Translations under genes and position numbers: made by a program
Part shown: one piece after another, positions 53,310 through 61,614 of the stretch
Position numbering within the stretch: position 1 is the stretch's first letter
Layout of the letters: the number at the start of each line of letters is the position of its first letter
The notes under the pieces: model-generated
What the model saw: only the letters and a program-made list of their open reading frames with translations
Told to the model about the DNA's origin: nothing
Database searches by the model: none
NCBI GenBank assembly: GCA_964651475.1
Contig: CAZYXV010000003.1
Coordinates: 133,554-197,553 of the forward strand
Length of the DNA stretch: 64,000 nucleotides
Origin: JBGSMF01 sp964651475
GTDB taxonomy: Bacteria; Chloroflexota; Anaerolineae; Fen-1058
Reading direction: 5' to 3'

Positions 53310-54032
53310 TCAATCCCCCACCTGCGGTTGATAATGCCCTTCGATCCAGGTCTCACCCTCCGCGCCGATTTCTTTTTTCCACACTGGCACGATTTCCTTG
53401 ATGCGATCAATGCCGTAACGCGCCGCCTCAAAGCAGCCCTGGTCGCGGTGCGGCGAAGAGACGGCCACCGCAATCGTCGGCGCGCCGGCGTCGAGCAGGC
53501 CAACGCGCTGCACGAGCGCAATGCCTTCAATCGCCGGGAAACGTTCTCGCATCTCGGCGGCCACCTGGCGCAGCTTGGCCTCGGCCATGGGGACGTAGGC
53601 TTCGTAATACAGATGTTTCACGCGCCCCCCCCCACCCTTGTCCAACGCGCGCACCGCGCCGGTAAAGATCACTACCGCCCCCGTGGTGGGCAGCGTCAGG
53701 CGCGACACAATGTCGTTCAAATCCAGGTTATCCGTGGTGATCTGGCAGAGTTCGGGATGGGAGGATCGGTATTGGGTATTGGGTATTGAGCCGCCGGAAA
53801 CGGGAGGAAACAAGGCTACCTCGTCGGCAGGGTCAAGCCGCGTACCTGGAAAAGCGAACTGTTGATTGACGGCCACGATGCACAACTCGAGCGCCGGGGC
53901 CAGGTCGGTATAAGCCGCCGCCAGATACTCGCGCAAGGTTGCTACGGTTGAACCATCTGGTAATTGCGCTGTTATTTCTTTCGCCCCCGCCCGATCTCGC
54001 AGCGCCGCAAACAACTTGACCCTGACTTCCAT
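53310..54032 (-). CDS. MoaD-MoaE fusion, molybdopterin synthase (MoaX-like)
   Basis: A 240-residue protein. The MoaD part (VKLFAALRDRAGAKEI to LFPPVSGG) ends with the Gly80-Gly81 pair that must be freed and thiocarboxylated. The MoaE part (TGAVVIFTGAVRALDKGGGG, YYEAYVPMAEAKL, RVGLLDAGAPTIAVAVSSPHRDQGCFEA, PVWKKEIG) supplies the catalytic lysines. Mycobacterial MoaX is a known fusion cleaved after the Gly-Gly. Here the sequence right after the glycines (SIPNTQYRSS) comes from a TATTGGG simple repeat. ATG at 54032 follows AGGAAGG and sits 1 bp behind moaC. Confidence 0.92.
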   Translation of the reverse strand: MEVRVKLFAALRDRAGAKEITAQLPDGSTVATLREYLAAAYTDLAPALELCIVAVNQQFAFPGTRLDPADEVALFPPVSGGSIPNTQYRSSHPELCQITTDNLDLNDIVSRLTLPTTGAVVIFTGAVRALDKGGGGRVKHLYYEAYVPMAEAKLRQVAAEMRERFPAIEGIALVQRVGLLDAGAPTIAVAVSSPHRDQGCFEAARYGIDRIKEIVPVWKKEIGAEGETWIEGHYQPQVGD

Positions 54033-54033
54033 T

Positions 54034-54522
54034 TCATTCCTTCCTGTCATCCTCTCGCCACTCGCCGCTCTTGCCTCCGCGTTTTTCAACCAGGCGCACG
54101 TTCGTAATCTGCATCCCGCGGTCCACGGCCTTGCCCATGTCGTAAATCGTCAGCGCCGCAACGCTGACCGCCGTGAGCGCTTCCATCTCCACGCCCGTCT
54201 TGCCGACCGTTTCGACGCTCGCCGTGATTTCGATGCCAGGCAATCCTTCGATAAAGTCAAAATCCACCGCCACGTGAGTGAGCGCCAGGGGATGGCACAA
54301 GGGGATCAGATCCGCGGTGCGCTTGGCGGCCATCACCGCCGCGACGCGCGCCGCGCCCAGCGCGTCGCCTTTGGCCAGCGCGTTTTGCCGGATGAGGGCC
54401 AGCGTGTGGGACTGCATGCGCACCTGGCCGCGCGCCACCGCCACCCGATGCGTATCGGGCTTGGCGCCCACGTCCACCATGCGCGCGCGCCCGCTCTCGT
54501 CCACGTGCGTCAGTTCAGCCAC
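54034..54522 (-). CDS. moaC: Cyclic pyranopterin monophosphate synthase
   Basis: A 162-residue protein of normal MoaC length that makes cPMP in molybdenum cofactor synthesis. Typical words are ARMVDVGAKPDTHRVAVA, KRTADLIPLCHPLALT, GVEMEALTAVSVAALTIYDM and KAVDRGMQI. The GTG at 54522 overlaps the end of the glycosyltransferase gene and gives the usual N-terminus (AELTHVDESG). It forms a unit with the MoaD-MoaE fusion behind it; moaA and moeA are not in the window. Confidence 0.95.
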   Translation of the reverse strand: MAELTHVDESGRARMVDVGAKPDTHRVAVARGQVRMQSHTLALIRQNALAKGDALGAARVAAVMAAKRTADLIPLCHPLALTHVAVDFDFIEGLPGIEITASVETVGKTGVEMEALTAVSVAALTIYDMGKAVDRGMQITNVRLVEKRGGKSGEWREDDRKE

Positions 54523-55258
54523 TCTGTCTCTTCTCCGCCGCCAGTTCACGCCACAGGCGCAGCCGAAAGCGCGCCAGGTCGCGGAACGCTCTGAGGATTA
54601 CCCGAAGGTTGGCACCGGTGGGGTGGCCGGCCGTGCGGGGCAAATGCGTCACGGGCACGTCAACAATTTTGTAACCGCGCGCGCGCGCGCCGGCCAGGAA
54701 CTCGGTATCAATCATCGCGCCGTTGGATTCGACGTGAACGTGATCCAGCACCTGGCGCCGGAACAGTTTGAACCCACAATCAATATCGCGGCACAGGTAG
54801 CCGAACAGCAAGCGAACGAGCGTGTTCCACCCGAAAGCATTCAACTTGCGGACGAGGGGGTCCTGGCGGTTGGCGCGGTAGCCGCTGACGATATCGGCCT
54901 CGCCCGAGCGCGCCAGCAGCAGCCTGATTTCGCCAAAGTCAAATTGATTGTCGCTGGGCGTAAAGGCGATCCACTCGCGCGTGGCCGCCGCGAACCCGGC
55001 CTTGAGCGACCCGCCGTAGCCGCGATTGGGGAAATGCTCGACGAGATTAAAGTGAGGGACGCGCGCTTGCAGTTCGCGCGCAATCTGGCCGGTGCGGTCG
55101 CGGCTGCCGTCGTTGACCAAAATGATCTCGTAATCCAGGCCCAGGGATTGCATCACCTCCGAGACGCGCTCGACAGCCGAGGCAACGTTGGCTTCCTCAT
55201 TATAGGCCGGCAAAACAACGGACAGGCTGCGGGCCGGGGGCCGCGTAGTGTGGTTCAT
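54515..55258 (-). CDS. GT2 glycosyltransferase, polyprenyl-phosphate sugar transferase-like
   Basis: A 247-residue GT2 enzyme: LSVVLPAYNEEANVASAVE, IILVNDGSRDRTG, NRGYGGSLKAGFAAAT and FTPSDNQFDF (in place of the DxD), then DIDCGFKLFRRQVL and IDTEFLAGARARGYKIVDVPVTHLPR. It resembles dolichyl/polyprenyl-phosphate mannosyl- or glucosyltransferases without a membrane domain. It should load a sugar on a lipid carrier at the inner membrane face. It precedes moaC with an 8-bp overlap, although the functions seem unrelated. Confidence 0.88.
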   Translation of the reverse strand: MNHTTRPPARSLSVVLPAYNEEANVASAVERVSEVMQSLGLDYEIILVNDGSRDRTGQIARELQARVPHFNLVEHFPNRGYGGSLKAGFAAATREWIAFTPSDNQFDFGEIRLLLARSGEADIVSGYRANRQDPLVRKLNAFGWNTLVRLLFGYLCRDIDCGFKLFRRQVLDHVHVESNGAMIDTEFLAGARARGYKIVDVPVTHLPRTAGHPTGANLRVILRAFRDLARFRLRLWRELAAEKRQSG

Positions 55259-55496
55259 ACAACTCCTTTGATTGATAGGATTGATCTTTCAGCACTGCGA
55301 TTATAACACGGGGCGGGCGGGTTTCCAAGCGCGGTGATGCCAGACTAGGGCACCTGTGGTATAATCGCCTGCAGGAAAAAAAGTGTCATCTCAAAATGTA
55401 GGGGCGACTCTTGCGGTCGCCCATATGAGGGCATGGGCAAGCCCTGCCACTACCCCGGATTATTGAGCAGATACGAAAAAAACAAAGTGGGGGACC
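55259..55496 (+). promoter_or_regulatory. Divergent promoter region of the GT2 gene and ligA
   Basis: TATAAT at 55360-55365 is a good -10 box for ligA, but the -35 region (near 55337) is poor. The palindromic repeat at 55395-55454 lies in the leader. No gene was found. Confidence 0.5.
55395..55454. repeat. Dispersed palindromic repeat, copy 2
   Basis: ATGTAGGGGCGAC, CTTGCGGTCGCCC, GGGCAAGCCCTGCCACTAC repeat the plan of the copy at 41344-41400 with a few changes. Confidence 0.85.
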
Positions 55497-57575
55497 ATGT
55501 CTCTGGATGTCCACAAGCGCATCGCCCGCTTGCGCGAGCAAATCAGCTATCACAATTACCGCTATCACGTTCTCGACGCGCCGCTCATCGCCGACGCCGA
55601 ATACGACCGGCTGTTGGCGGAACTGCGCCAGCTCGAGACTGAAAATCCACACCTCGTCACACCCGATAGCCCAACGCAAAGGGTGGGGGGGCAGCCTTCG
55701 GACAAGTTCGTCAAGGTAAGGCATCCCCGTCCCATCCTCAGCCTGGGCAACGCGTTTTCCGCTCAAGACGCCCTGGCGTGGTGGGAGCGCGTGAGCAAGC
55801 TGCTGCCGCCCGATACGCGCGTGGCTTTTGTGGTCGAACCCAAGATTGATGGGCTGACGGTAGTGCTGACGTACCGGGATGGCGCGCTGGTTCAAGGCGC
55901 GACGCGCGGCGACGGCGAAGTGGGCGAAGATATTACGTCCAATCTGCGCACGGTGCGCGCCATCCCGCTCCACATTCCAATCTCTCCTCTCCAATCTCCC
56001 ATCTCCAACCTCCACCCCCCCATCCCAACGCGCCTGGTCGTGCGCGGCGAAGCCTACCTGCCCAAAGATAAATTTGAGGCGCTCAACCGCTCGCTGGCCG
56101 AGGCGGGCGACAAGACCTTTGCCAACCCGCGCAACGCCGCCGCTGGTTCGCTGCGCCAGCTCGACCCGCGCGTCACGGCCTCGCGCCCGCTCAGGCTGTT
56201 GTGCTACTCGGTTGTAGAAAGCTCTACGCCAAGCGCCCCATCTCCAATACCTGAGCTTGAGACTCAATGGGGCACGCTAAACTATCTGCAAGCGTTAGGC
56301 TTTCCCGTGGCGCTCGATATATCGCGGCGCTTTGAGACGTTGGGCGAGGCGGTTGACTATTGCCTTTCTTGGGCCGGGCGCCGCGATGCCCTGCTCTACG
56401 AAGTGGACGGCATGGTCATCAAGGTGGACGAGCTTGGCGTGCAAGAGGCGCTGGGAGTGGTGGGCAAGGACCCGCGCGGCCAGCTCGCGCTCAAGTTCCC
56501 CGCGCGCGAAGCCACCACCCGGCTGCTGGACGTTCAGATTAACGTCGGGCGCACCGGCACGCTCAATCCCGTCGCCGTGCTCGCGCCGGTTGAAATCGGC
56601 GGCGTGATGGTGGAGCGCGCCACGCTGCACAACTTTGATGACATTGCGCGCAAAGACATTCGACTGGGAGACACGGTGATTGTCAAGCGCGCCGGCGACG
56701 TGATCCCTTACGTCGTCGGGCCGGTGGTTGACGCGCGCGACGGCAGCCAGCAGCCCGTTTCCATCCCTGCGGCGTGCCCCTTTTGCCAGACGCCGGTGAC
56801 GGCGGATAAAGACAAGGTGGCCATCCGCTGCCCCAACCCCGATTGCCCTGGTCAGCTTGATCGCCAGGTCGAGCATTACGTCAGCCGGGGCGCCATGGAC
56901 GTGGAGGGATTGGGATACAAGATTGTGGCGCAACTGATAGACGCCGGGCTGGTGAGCGATGTGGCCGATTTGTACATGTTGAGCAAGGATCAGTTGCTGG
57001 CGTTGGAAGGCTTCGCCGAAAAAAAGGCGGCAAACTTGCTTGGGGCGATTGCGGCCAGCAAAGAGCGCCCGCTTGAGCGCTTGATTGGGGGCTTGGGCAT
57101 TGTGGGCATTGGCGCAACTGTGGCCGAGCTTTTGGCGAATCATTTTGGGTCGCTCGATGCGTTGGGAGCGGCGACGCTTGAGCAATTGCAAGACATCGAA
57201 GGCATTGGCCCGGTCACGGCCGCCAGCATTGTCGAATGGTTCAGCCGCCCCGCCAACCGCCGGCTCATTAAAAAACTCGAACAGGCGGGGGTCAAGACAC
57301 GAGCGGCCAGCCGCAGGCCACAGGCGGCAAAAAGCGCGGAAGGGACGCTGGCCGGTTTGACCTTCGTCGTCACCGGCACGCTGCCCACCATGAGCCGCGA
57401 AGAGGCCGAGGCGTTCATCAAGCAGCACGGCGGCAAAGTGGCCAGCAGCGTGAGCAAAAAGACGAGTTACCTGGTGGCAGGCGCGGACCCCGGCGGGACA
57501 AAATACAACAAGGCCCAAGAATTGGGCGTGCCCATCGTTGACGAAGCCGGCCTGCGCGAGATGGCGAAAAGCTGA
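55497..57575 (+). CDS. ligA: NAD-dependent DNA ligase
   Basis: A 692-residue ligase that seals nicks in replication and repair. The adenylated lysine is in VVEPKIDGLTVVL. The Ia domain (ISYHNYRYHVLDAP), the OB fold, the zinc finger (CPFCQTPV, then CPNPDCPGQ), HhH repeats and a C-terminal BRCT domain (LAGLTFVVTGTLPTMSREEAE) are all present. Two unusual inserts of Ser/Pro/Ile-rich sequence (residues about 160-178 and 242-257) derive from CCAATCTCC-type simple repeats. ATG at 55497 follows GTGGGGGA. Confidence 0.96.
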   Translation: MSLDVHKRIARLREQISYHNYRYHVLDAPLIADAEYDRLLAELRQLETENPHLVTPDSPTQRVGGQPSDKFVKVRHPRPILSLGNAFSAQDALAWWERVSKLLPPDTRVAFVVEPKIDGLTVVLTYRDGALVQGATRGDGEVGEDITSNLRTVRAIPLHIPISPLQSPISNLHPPIPTRLVVRGEAYLPKDKFEALNRSLAEAGDKTFANPRNAAAGSLRQLDPRVTASRPLRLLCYSVVESSTPSAPSPIPELETQWGTLNYLQALGFPVALDISRRFETLGEAVDYCLSWAGRRDALLYEVDGMVIKVDELGVQEALGVVGKDPRGQLALKFPAREATTRLLDVQINVGRTGTLNPVAVLAPVEIGGVMVERATLHNFDDIARKDIRLGDTVIVKRAGDVIPYVVGPVVDARDGSQQPVSIPAACPFCQTPVTADKDKVAIRCPNPDCPGQLDRQVEHYVSRGAMDVEGLGYKIVAQLIDAGLVSDVADLYMLSKDQLLALEGFAEKKAANLLGAIAASKERPLERLIGGLGIVGIGATVAELLANHFGSLDALGAATLEQLQDIEGIGPVTAASIVEWFSRPANRRLIKKLEQAGVKTRAASRRPQAAKSAEGTLAGLTFVVTGTLPTMSREEAEAFIKQHGGKVASSVSKKTSYLVAGADPGGTKYNKAQELGVPIVDEAGLREMAKS

Positions 57576-58768
57576 TGGCGTCAACCCAGGTCATTCTCAA
57601 ATCAGGCCGAGATAAATCGGTGCGCCACAGGCACCCCTGGATATTTTCCGGCGCGATCCAGCGCGTCGAAGGTGGGGCGCCGGACGGCGAGATCGTAGAG
57701 GTGCGCGACGCCGGCGGGCAATGGCTGGCGCGCGGCTCGATCAATCGCCAGTCGCAAATCGTCGTTCGCCTGCTCACGTGGGACGAAGACGAGGGTATTG
57801 GCCCGGATTTCTGGCGCGCGCGGCTGGAACGCGCACTGGCCGGCCGCCAGGCGCTCAAAGACGATCCCGGCACAACGGCCTATCGCCTGGTCAACGCCGA
57901 GGCCGATGGGCTCCCCGGCCTGATCGTAGATCGCTACAACGATTTTTTGCTGACGCAATTTCTCACGTTGGGCGTCGAACGGCAGCGCGACACGTTGGTC
58001 GGGCTGCTAAAAGAGTTGTTGCGCCCGGCGGGCATCTATGACCGCAGCGACGTGGACGTGCGCGAAAAGGAAGGTTTGCCGCAGGCCAGGTGCGTGCTGG
58101 CAGGCAGCGAGCCGCCGGGCGAGATCGAGATCGTCGAGAATGGCTATCGCTTCCTGGTGGATGTGAAATGCGGCCACAAGACCGGCTTTTACCTGGACCA
58201 GCGCGATAACCGCCGCCGCACCGCGCTGTATTTTGCCGGACTGGATATGTTGAATTGCTTTGCCTACACGGGCGCGTTTGCCGTGTACGCCGCCGGGGCG
58301 GGGGCGTCGCGCATTACCAACCTGGATAGCTCGGCGCCCTCACTGGAGCTGGCGCAGCGCAACGTTGGATTGAACTTGTTCGCCCGTCCCAAAGACGAAT
58401 ACATTGCCGGCGACGTGTTTGCCGAGCTGCGGCGCTTTCGCGGTGAGGGGCGCACGTTCGGCGCCATCGTGCTCGATCCGCCCAAGTTCGTCCACGGCAA
58501 GACGCAGCTCAAACGCGCCACGCGCGCCTACAAAGACATCAACTGGCTGGCGTGCCAGTTGTTGCGGCCGGGCGGCGTGCTGGTGACGTTTTCGTGTTCG
58601 GGCCTGGTCAGCCCAGACCTGTTCCAAAAAATCGTCTTTGGCGCGGCGCTGGATGCCGGGCGCGACGCGCAGGTGGTGGAAAAACTGGGGCAGGCCAGCG
58701 ACCATCCCATTTTGCTCACTTTTCCTGAATCGGAATATCTCAAAGGATTGGTGTGCCGCGTGTGGTGA
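57575..58768 (+). CDS. Class I SAM-dependent rRNA methyltransferase (RlmI-like)
   Basis: A 397-residue protein with an N-terminal PUA domain (GRDKSVRHRHPWIFSGAIQ), a middle EEHEE part (AYRLVNAEADGLPGLIVDRY) and a Rossmann methyltransferase (LNCFAYTGAFAVYAAGAGA, then IVLDPPKFVHGK and FSCSGLVSPDLF). RlmI methylates C5 of a cytosine in 23S rRNA; the exact target is assumed from the family. The ATG overlaps the ligA stop by one base, so both genes are in one operon. Confidence 0.9.
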   Translation: MASTQVILKSGRDKSVRHRHPWIFSGAIQRVEGGAPDGEIVEVRDAGGQWLARGSINRQSQIVVRLLTWDEDEGIGPDFWRARLERALAGRQALKDDPGTTAYRLVNAEADGLPGLIVDRYNDFLLTQFLTLGVERQRDTLVGLLKELLRPAGIYDRSDVDVREKEGLPQARCVLAGSEPPGEIEIVENGYRFLVDVKCGHKTGFYLDQRDNRRRTALYFAGLDMLNCFAYTGAFAVYAAGAGASRITNLDSSAPSLELAQRNVGLNLFARPKDEYIAGDVFAELRRFRGEGRTFGAIVLDPPKFVHGKTQLKRATRAYKDINWLACQLLRPGGVLVTFSCSGLVSPDLFQKIVFGAALDAGRDAQVVEKLGQASDHPILLTFPESEYLKGLVCRVW

Positions 58769-58834
58769 GGATGGGTATTTTTTCCTATTGCGCCGCGGGT
58801 TCGTTTGTGTTACGCTTGAACATGGTGTAGAAAC

Positions 58835-61042
58835 GTGGATAATCTAAACCCAAACCTGATTTCCAGAGATACGTCGGCGCTGCTCGACGCGGCGGCCGCT
58901 TTGATGCGCTCGATGGGCAAGCGCACCCTGAGTTCAGAAATCTTGTTGCTGGCGCTGCTGCGCGCAAAACAGGGGCGGGCCTTTCCCCTGGTCGAGCGCC
59001 TGGTCAGCGAGCGCGGCTTTGCGCTCGCCGGCCTGGACCGCGAGGTCGAAACCATGGCGCGCCTGCGCGAGGGGCGCGACGGCAACCTGATGTTCAAGGC
59101 TGCCGACGGCGCGTTTGCGCCGCTCTCGAACGAAGCCGTGATCGCGCTGGACGAGGCGTTGAGCATTGCGCAGGCTTCGGAGCAAGAGTGGATCAGCCCC
59201 GAACACGTGTTGTCTTCGCTCAGCCAGGCCGGTCTTTCGACCGCCGGGCTGCTGCAGCGCTATGGCGTTACACCCACGGCGCTGGCGGGGCTGCTGGCCG
59301 AGCAGATGTCGGGCCAAAAGGCTAAACCGCAAGATTGGGCCGCGCAGGCCAAGCAGGGGCAACTCACCCCCGTCTATTATCGCCAGGAACTGTTGCGCGA
59401 TTTGATGAATTTGATTTCGCAGGCCGCGCGGCGGCACGTCATCCTGGTTGGCGCGCCTGGCTCGGGGCGGCGCACGCTGGTCTATAGCCTGTCTTTGTTG
59501 ATCGCCGAGGGCAAGGGGCCGGCGGGAGTGGCGTATGTCGTCCAGGTGCCCGAGCAAGACCTGCTGGACGATTCATTTAGAACGATGCGCGAAAAGCTGC
59601 ACGACGCCGGTTCGCGCGGGCGGGGCATTTTGTTTGTTCCCAATATCCACCGTTTCTTTGGCGGTCCGCTTCGGGCCGAGTTTGACAAGGCGGAAAAAGT
59701 CTTGCAAAAGGCCTTTTTCGACGATAACGTGGTGGTGATTGGCACGACGACCGAAACGGATTACGCCGAGCGGCTGCAATCCAACCCCGTCGTCGCCGAG
59801 CACAGCCAGACGCTCCAGGTTCCGCCCACCACGCCTGAAGAGACGACGGCCATCCTCGATACACTCAAGCCGGCTTTTGAAGCGGATTACCAGATTCAGA
59901 TTGCGAGCAGCGCTCCTTCAACCGCGTCGGTGATGGCGGCGCGCTACCTGGGGGGGCAGGCCTTGCCCGGCGCGGCGGTGCGCTTGCTGCACCGCGCCTG
60001 CGCGTTGGTGCGCATGAGTTTGCAGACTGACCTGGCTTTCCGCCCCGACGTGCCGCCCGACGCTCACCTGGACAGCGACGACGTGTTGCTGGCGTGCAGC
60101 CAGATGACGGGCATACCCGTGACCAAGTTGGGCGCCGATCAACGCACCCGCTACGCGCAGATGGTCGAGTATCTCAAGCAGCGCATCATCGGGCAAGACG
60201 AAGCCGTGCTATCGGTGTCTCGCGCCGTCAAGGCGGCGCGGGTGGGCCTCAAGGACCCCAAGCGCCCCATTGGCTCCTTCTTGTTCCTCGGCCCGACCGG
60301 CGTGGGCAAAACGGAACTGGCGCGCGCCCTGGCCGAGTTTTTGTTCGACAGCGAAGATGCCATGATCGCTTTGGACATGAGCGAATACCAGCAAGAAGAC
60401 AGCCTTAACCGCCTGATCGGCGCAGCGCCGGGTTACGTGGGGTACGAGGGCGGCGGGCAATTGACGGAGCGCGTGCGCCAGCAACCCTATAGCATCGTGC
60501 TCTTTGACGAATGTGAAAAGGCCCATTCCCGCATCCTCGACGTGCTGCTTCAAATCATGGAAGAGGGACGGCTCACCGATGGACAGGGACGCACGACGCG
60601 TTTCGCAGATACCGTCGTCATCCTGACCAGCAACCTGGGCGCGCGATTCCTGGCCGATTTGTCATTAGGAGACCAGGCCAATCTGTTGGCGATGGAGGAA
60701 GTCAAGGCTCACTTTAGGCCCGAGTTTCTCAATCGCCTGGACGAAATCGTGATGTTCGAGCCGCTTTCGCCCGAGAGCCTGCGCGCGATTTTGGGCCTGA
60801 TGCTCAAGAAGGAAAACAAGCTGGTCGAGGAACGGGGATTGAAGCTGGAGGTCGGCGAGCCGGCGCGCGATTTCTTGCTGGCGCAAAATACACATCCCGA
60901 GTGGGGCGCGCGCCCGCTGCGGCGCATCATCCAAAAGCACATCCGCGAGCCTCTGGCCGATCTTCTTTTGCAGACCGAGCTTGCCCCCGGAACGGTGATT
61001 CGCGCGCACGTTGACGGAGAGCAATTGCGTTTTTCGTTCTGA
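58835..61042 (+). CDS. ClpC/ClpB-like AAA+ ATPase with degenerate first ATPase domain
   Basis: A 735-residue Hsp100 protein. The N-terminal Clp repeat domain (about 15-155) is recognisable. The first AAA+ domain has GAPGSGRR (206-213) where the Walker A lysine should be, and GILFVPNI (264-271) in place of a DE Walker B, so it probably neither binds nor cleaves ATP normally. The second is intact: GPTGVGKT (about 486-493), SIVLFDECEKAH, TSNLGARF sensor and GARPLRR. The middle coiled coil of ClpB is absent. The GTG at 58835 is used. It may be an adaptor-like unfoldase subunit. Confidence 0.88.
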   Translation: MDNLNPNLISRDTSALLDAAAALMRSMGKRTLSSEILLLALLRAKQGRAFPLVERLVSERGFALAGLDREVETMARLREGRDGNLMFKAADGAFAPLSNEAVIALDEALSIAQASEQEWISPEHVLSSLSQAGLSTAGLLQRYGVTPTALAGLLAEQMSGQKAKPQDWAAQAKQGQLTPVYYRQELLRDLMNLISQAARRHVILVGAPGSGRRTLVYSLSLLIAEGKGPAGVAYVVQVPEQDLLDDSFRTMREKLHDAGSRGRGILFVPNIHRFFGGPLRAEFDKAEKVLQKAFFDDNVVVIGTTTETDYAERLQSNPVVAEHSQTLQVPPTTPEETTAILDTLKPAFEADYQIQIASSAPSTASVMAARYLGGQALPGAAVRLLHRACALVRMSLQTDLAFRPDVPPDAHLDSDDVLLACSQMTGIPVTKLGADQRTRYAQMVEYLKQRIIGQDEAVLSVSRAVKAARVGLKDPKRPIGSFLFLGPTGVGKTELARALAEFLFDSEDAMIALDMSEYQQEDSLNRLIGAAPGYVGYEGGGQLTERVRQQPYSIVLFDECEKAHSRILDVLLQIMEEGRLTDGQGRTTRFADTVVILTSNLGARFLADLSLGDQANLLAMEEVKAHFRPEFLNRLDEIVMFEPLSPESLRAILGLMLKKENKLVEERGLKLEVGEPARDFLLAQNTHPEWGARPLRRIIQKHIREPLADLLLQTELAPGTVIRAHVDGEQLRFSF

Positions 61043-61063
61043 TTTCAGGTGAGAAGAATAATT

Positions 61064-61441
61064 ATGTCACAACGTATCCTGGTCATTGAAGACGACGAGG
61101 CCTTGAGCACGCTCCTGAGGCTGATGCTAAAACTATCGGACTGGGAGATTGCCAGCGCAACAGATGGCTACGAAGCGTTGGAGCGCGCGCACACCTTCCA
61201 ACCCACTCTGATCTTGCTGGACATCATGCTGCCTGGAATAGACGGCATTGAAGTGTGCCGGCGATTGCGCGCCGAACCGGACACGGCGACGATCCCCATC
61301 GTGGCGCTGACCATCAGGAGCGATGCTCAAACGCGCGAGGCGACCCTGGAGGCAGGGGCGACGGAATATTGGACCAAGCCGACAGTCCCCCAAGAGTTGC
61401 TGAGCAACGTTCGGCGGATATTGGGAGAAAACGCCGAATAA
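61064..61441 (+). CDS. Single-domain response regulator
   Basis: A 125-residue receiver domain only. IEDDE carries the acidic pair, LLLDIMLPG the phosphorylated aspartate, VALT the threonine, and YWTKPTVP the lysine. There is no output domain, so it signals by protein contact. No histidine kinase is in the window. ATG at 61064 was chosen; a GTG five codons earlier has a weaker case. It follows the Clp-like gene by 21 bp and ends at a terminator. Confidence 0.92.
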   Translation: MSQRILVIEDDEALSTLLRLMLKLSDWEIASATDGYEALERAHTFQPTLILLDIMLPGIDGIEVCRRLRAEPDTATIPIVALTIRSDAQTREATLEAGATEYWTKPTVPQELLSNVRRILGENAE

Positions 61442-61489
61442 GGGCTGCCCGAAAACCTCCCGAAAGCTTTTGCCTTTCAGGGTGCCTCT

Positions 61490-61518
61490 AAAGCGGCGAG
61501 AACGGTTGCCGCTTTTTT
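61490..61518 (+). terminator. Rho-independent terminator of the ligA-response regulator side
   Basis: AAAGCGGC and GCCGCTTT form the stem around a 10-base loop, followed by TTT. Confidence 0.85.
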
Positions 61519-61525
61519 GTTAGGG

Positions 61526-61614
61526 CTAAGGATTAAATAACTTGCCCATGCGCCGATAGGTTTACGCGCCTTCTGGCGTCAAGGTGAGCCAGTTATTTAA
61601 TTCTTAATCCTTAG
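61526..61614. repeat. Inverted repeat between convergent genes
   Basis: CTAAGGATTAAATAACT (61526-61542) is inverted at 61591-61614, where the copy carries 7 extra bases (GAATTAA). The TAA of the nucleotide sugar dehydrogenase gene (61611-61613) lies in the right arm. Confidence 0.85.
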
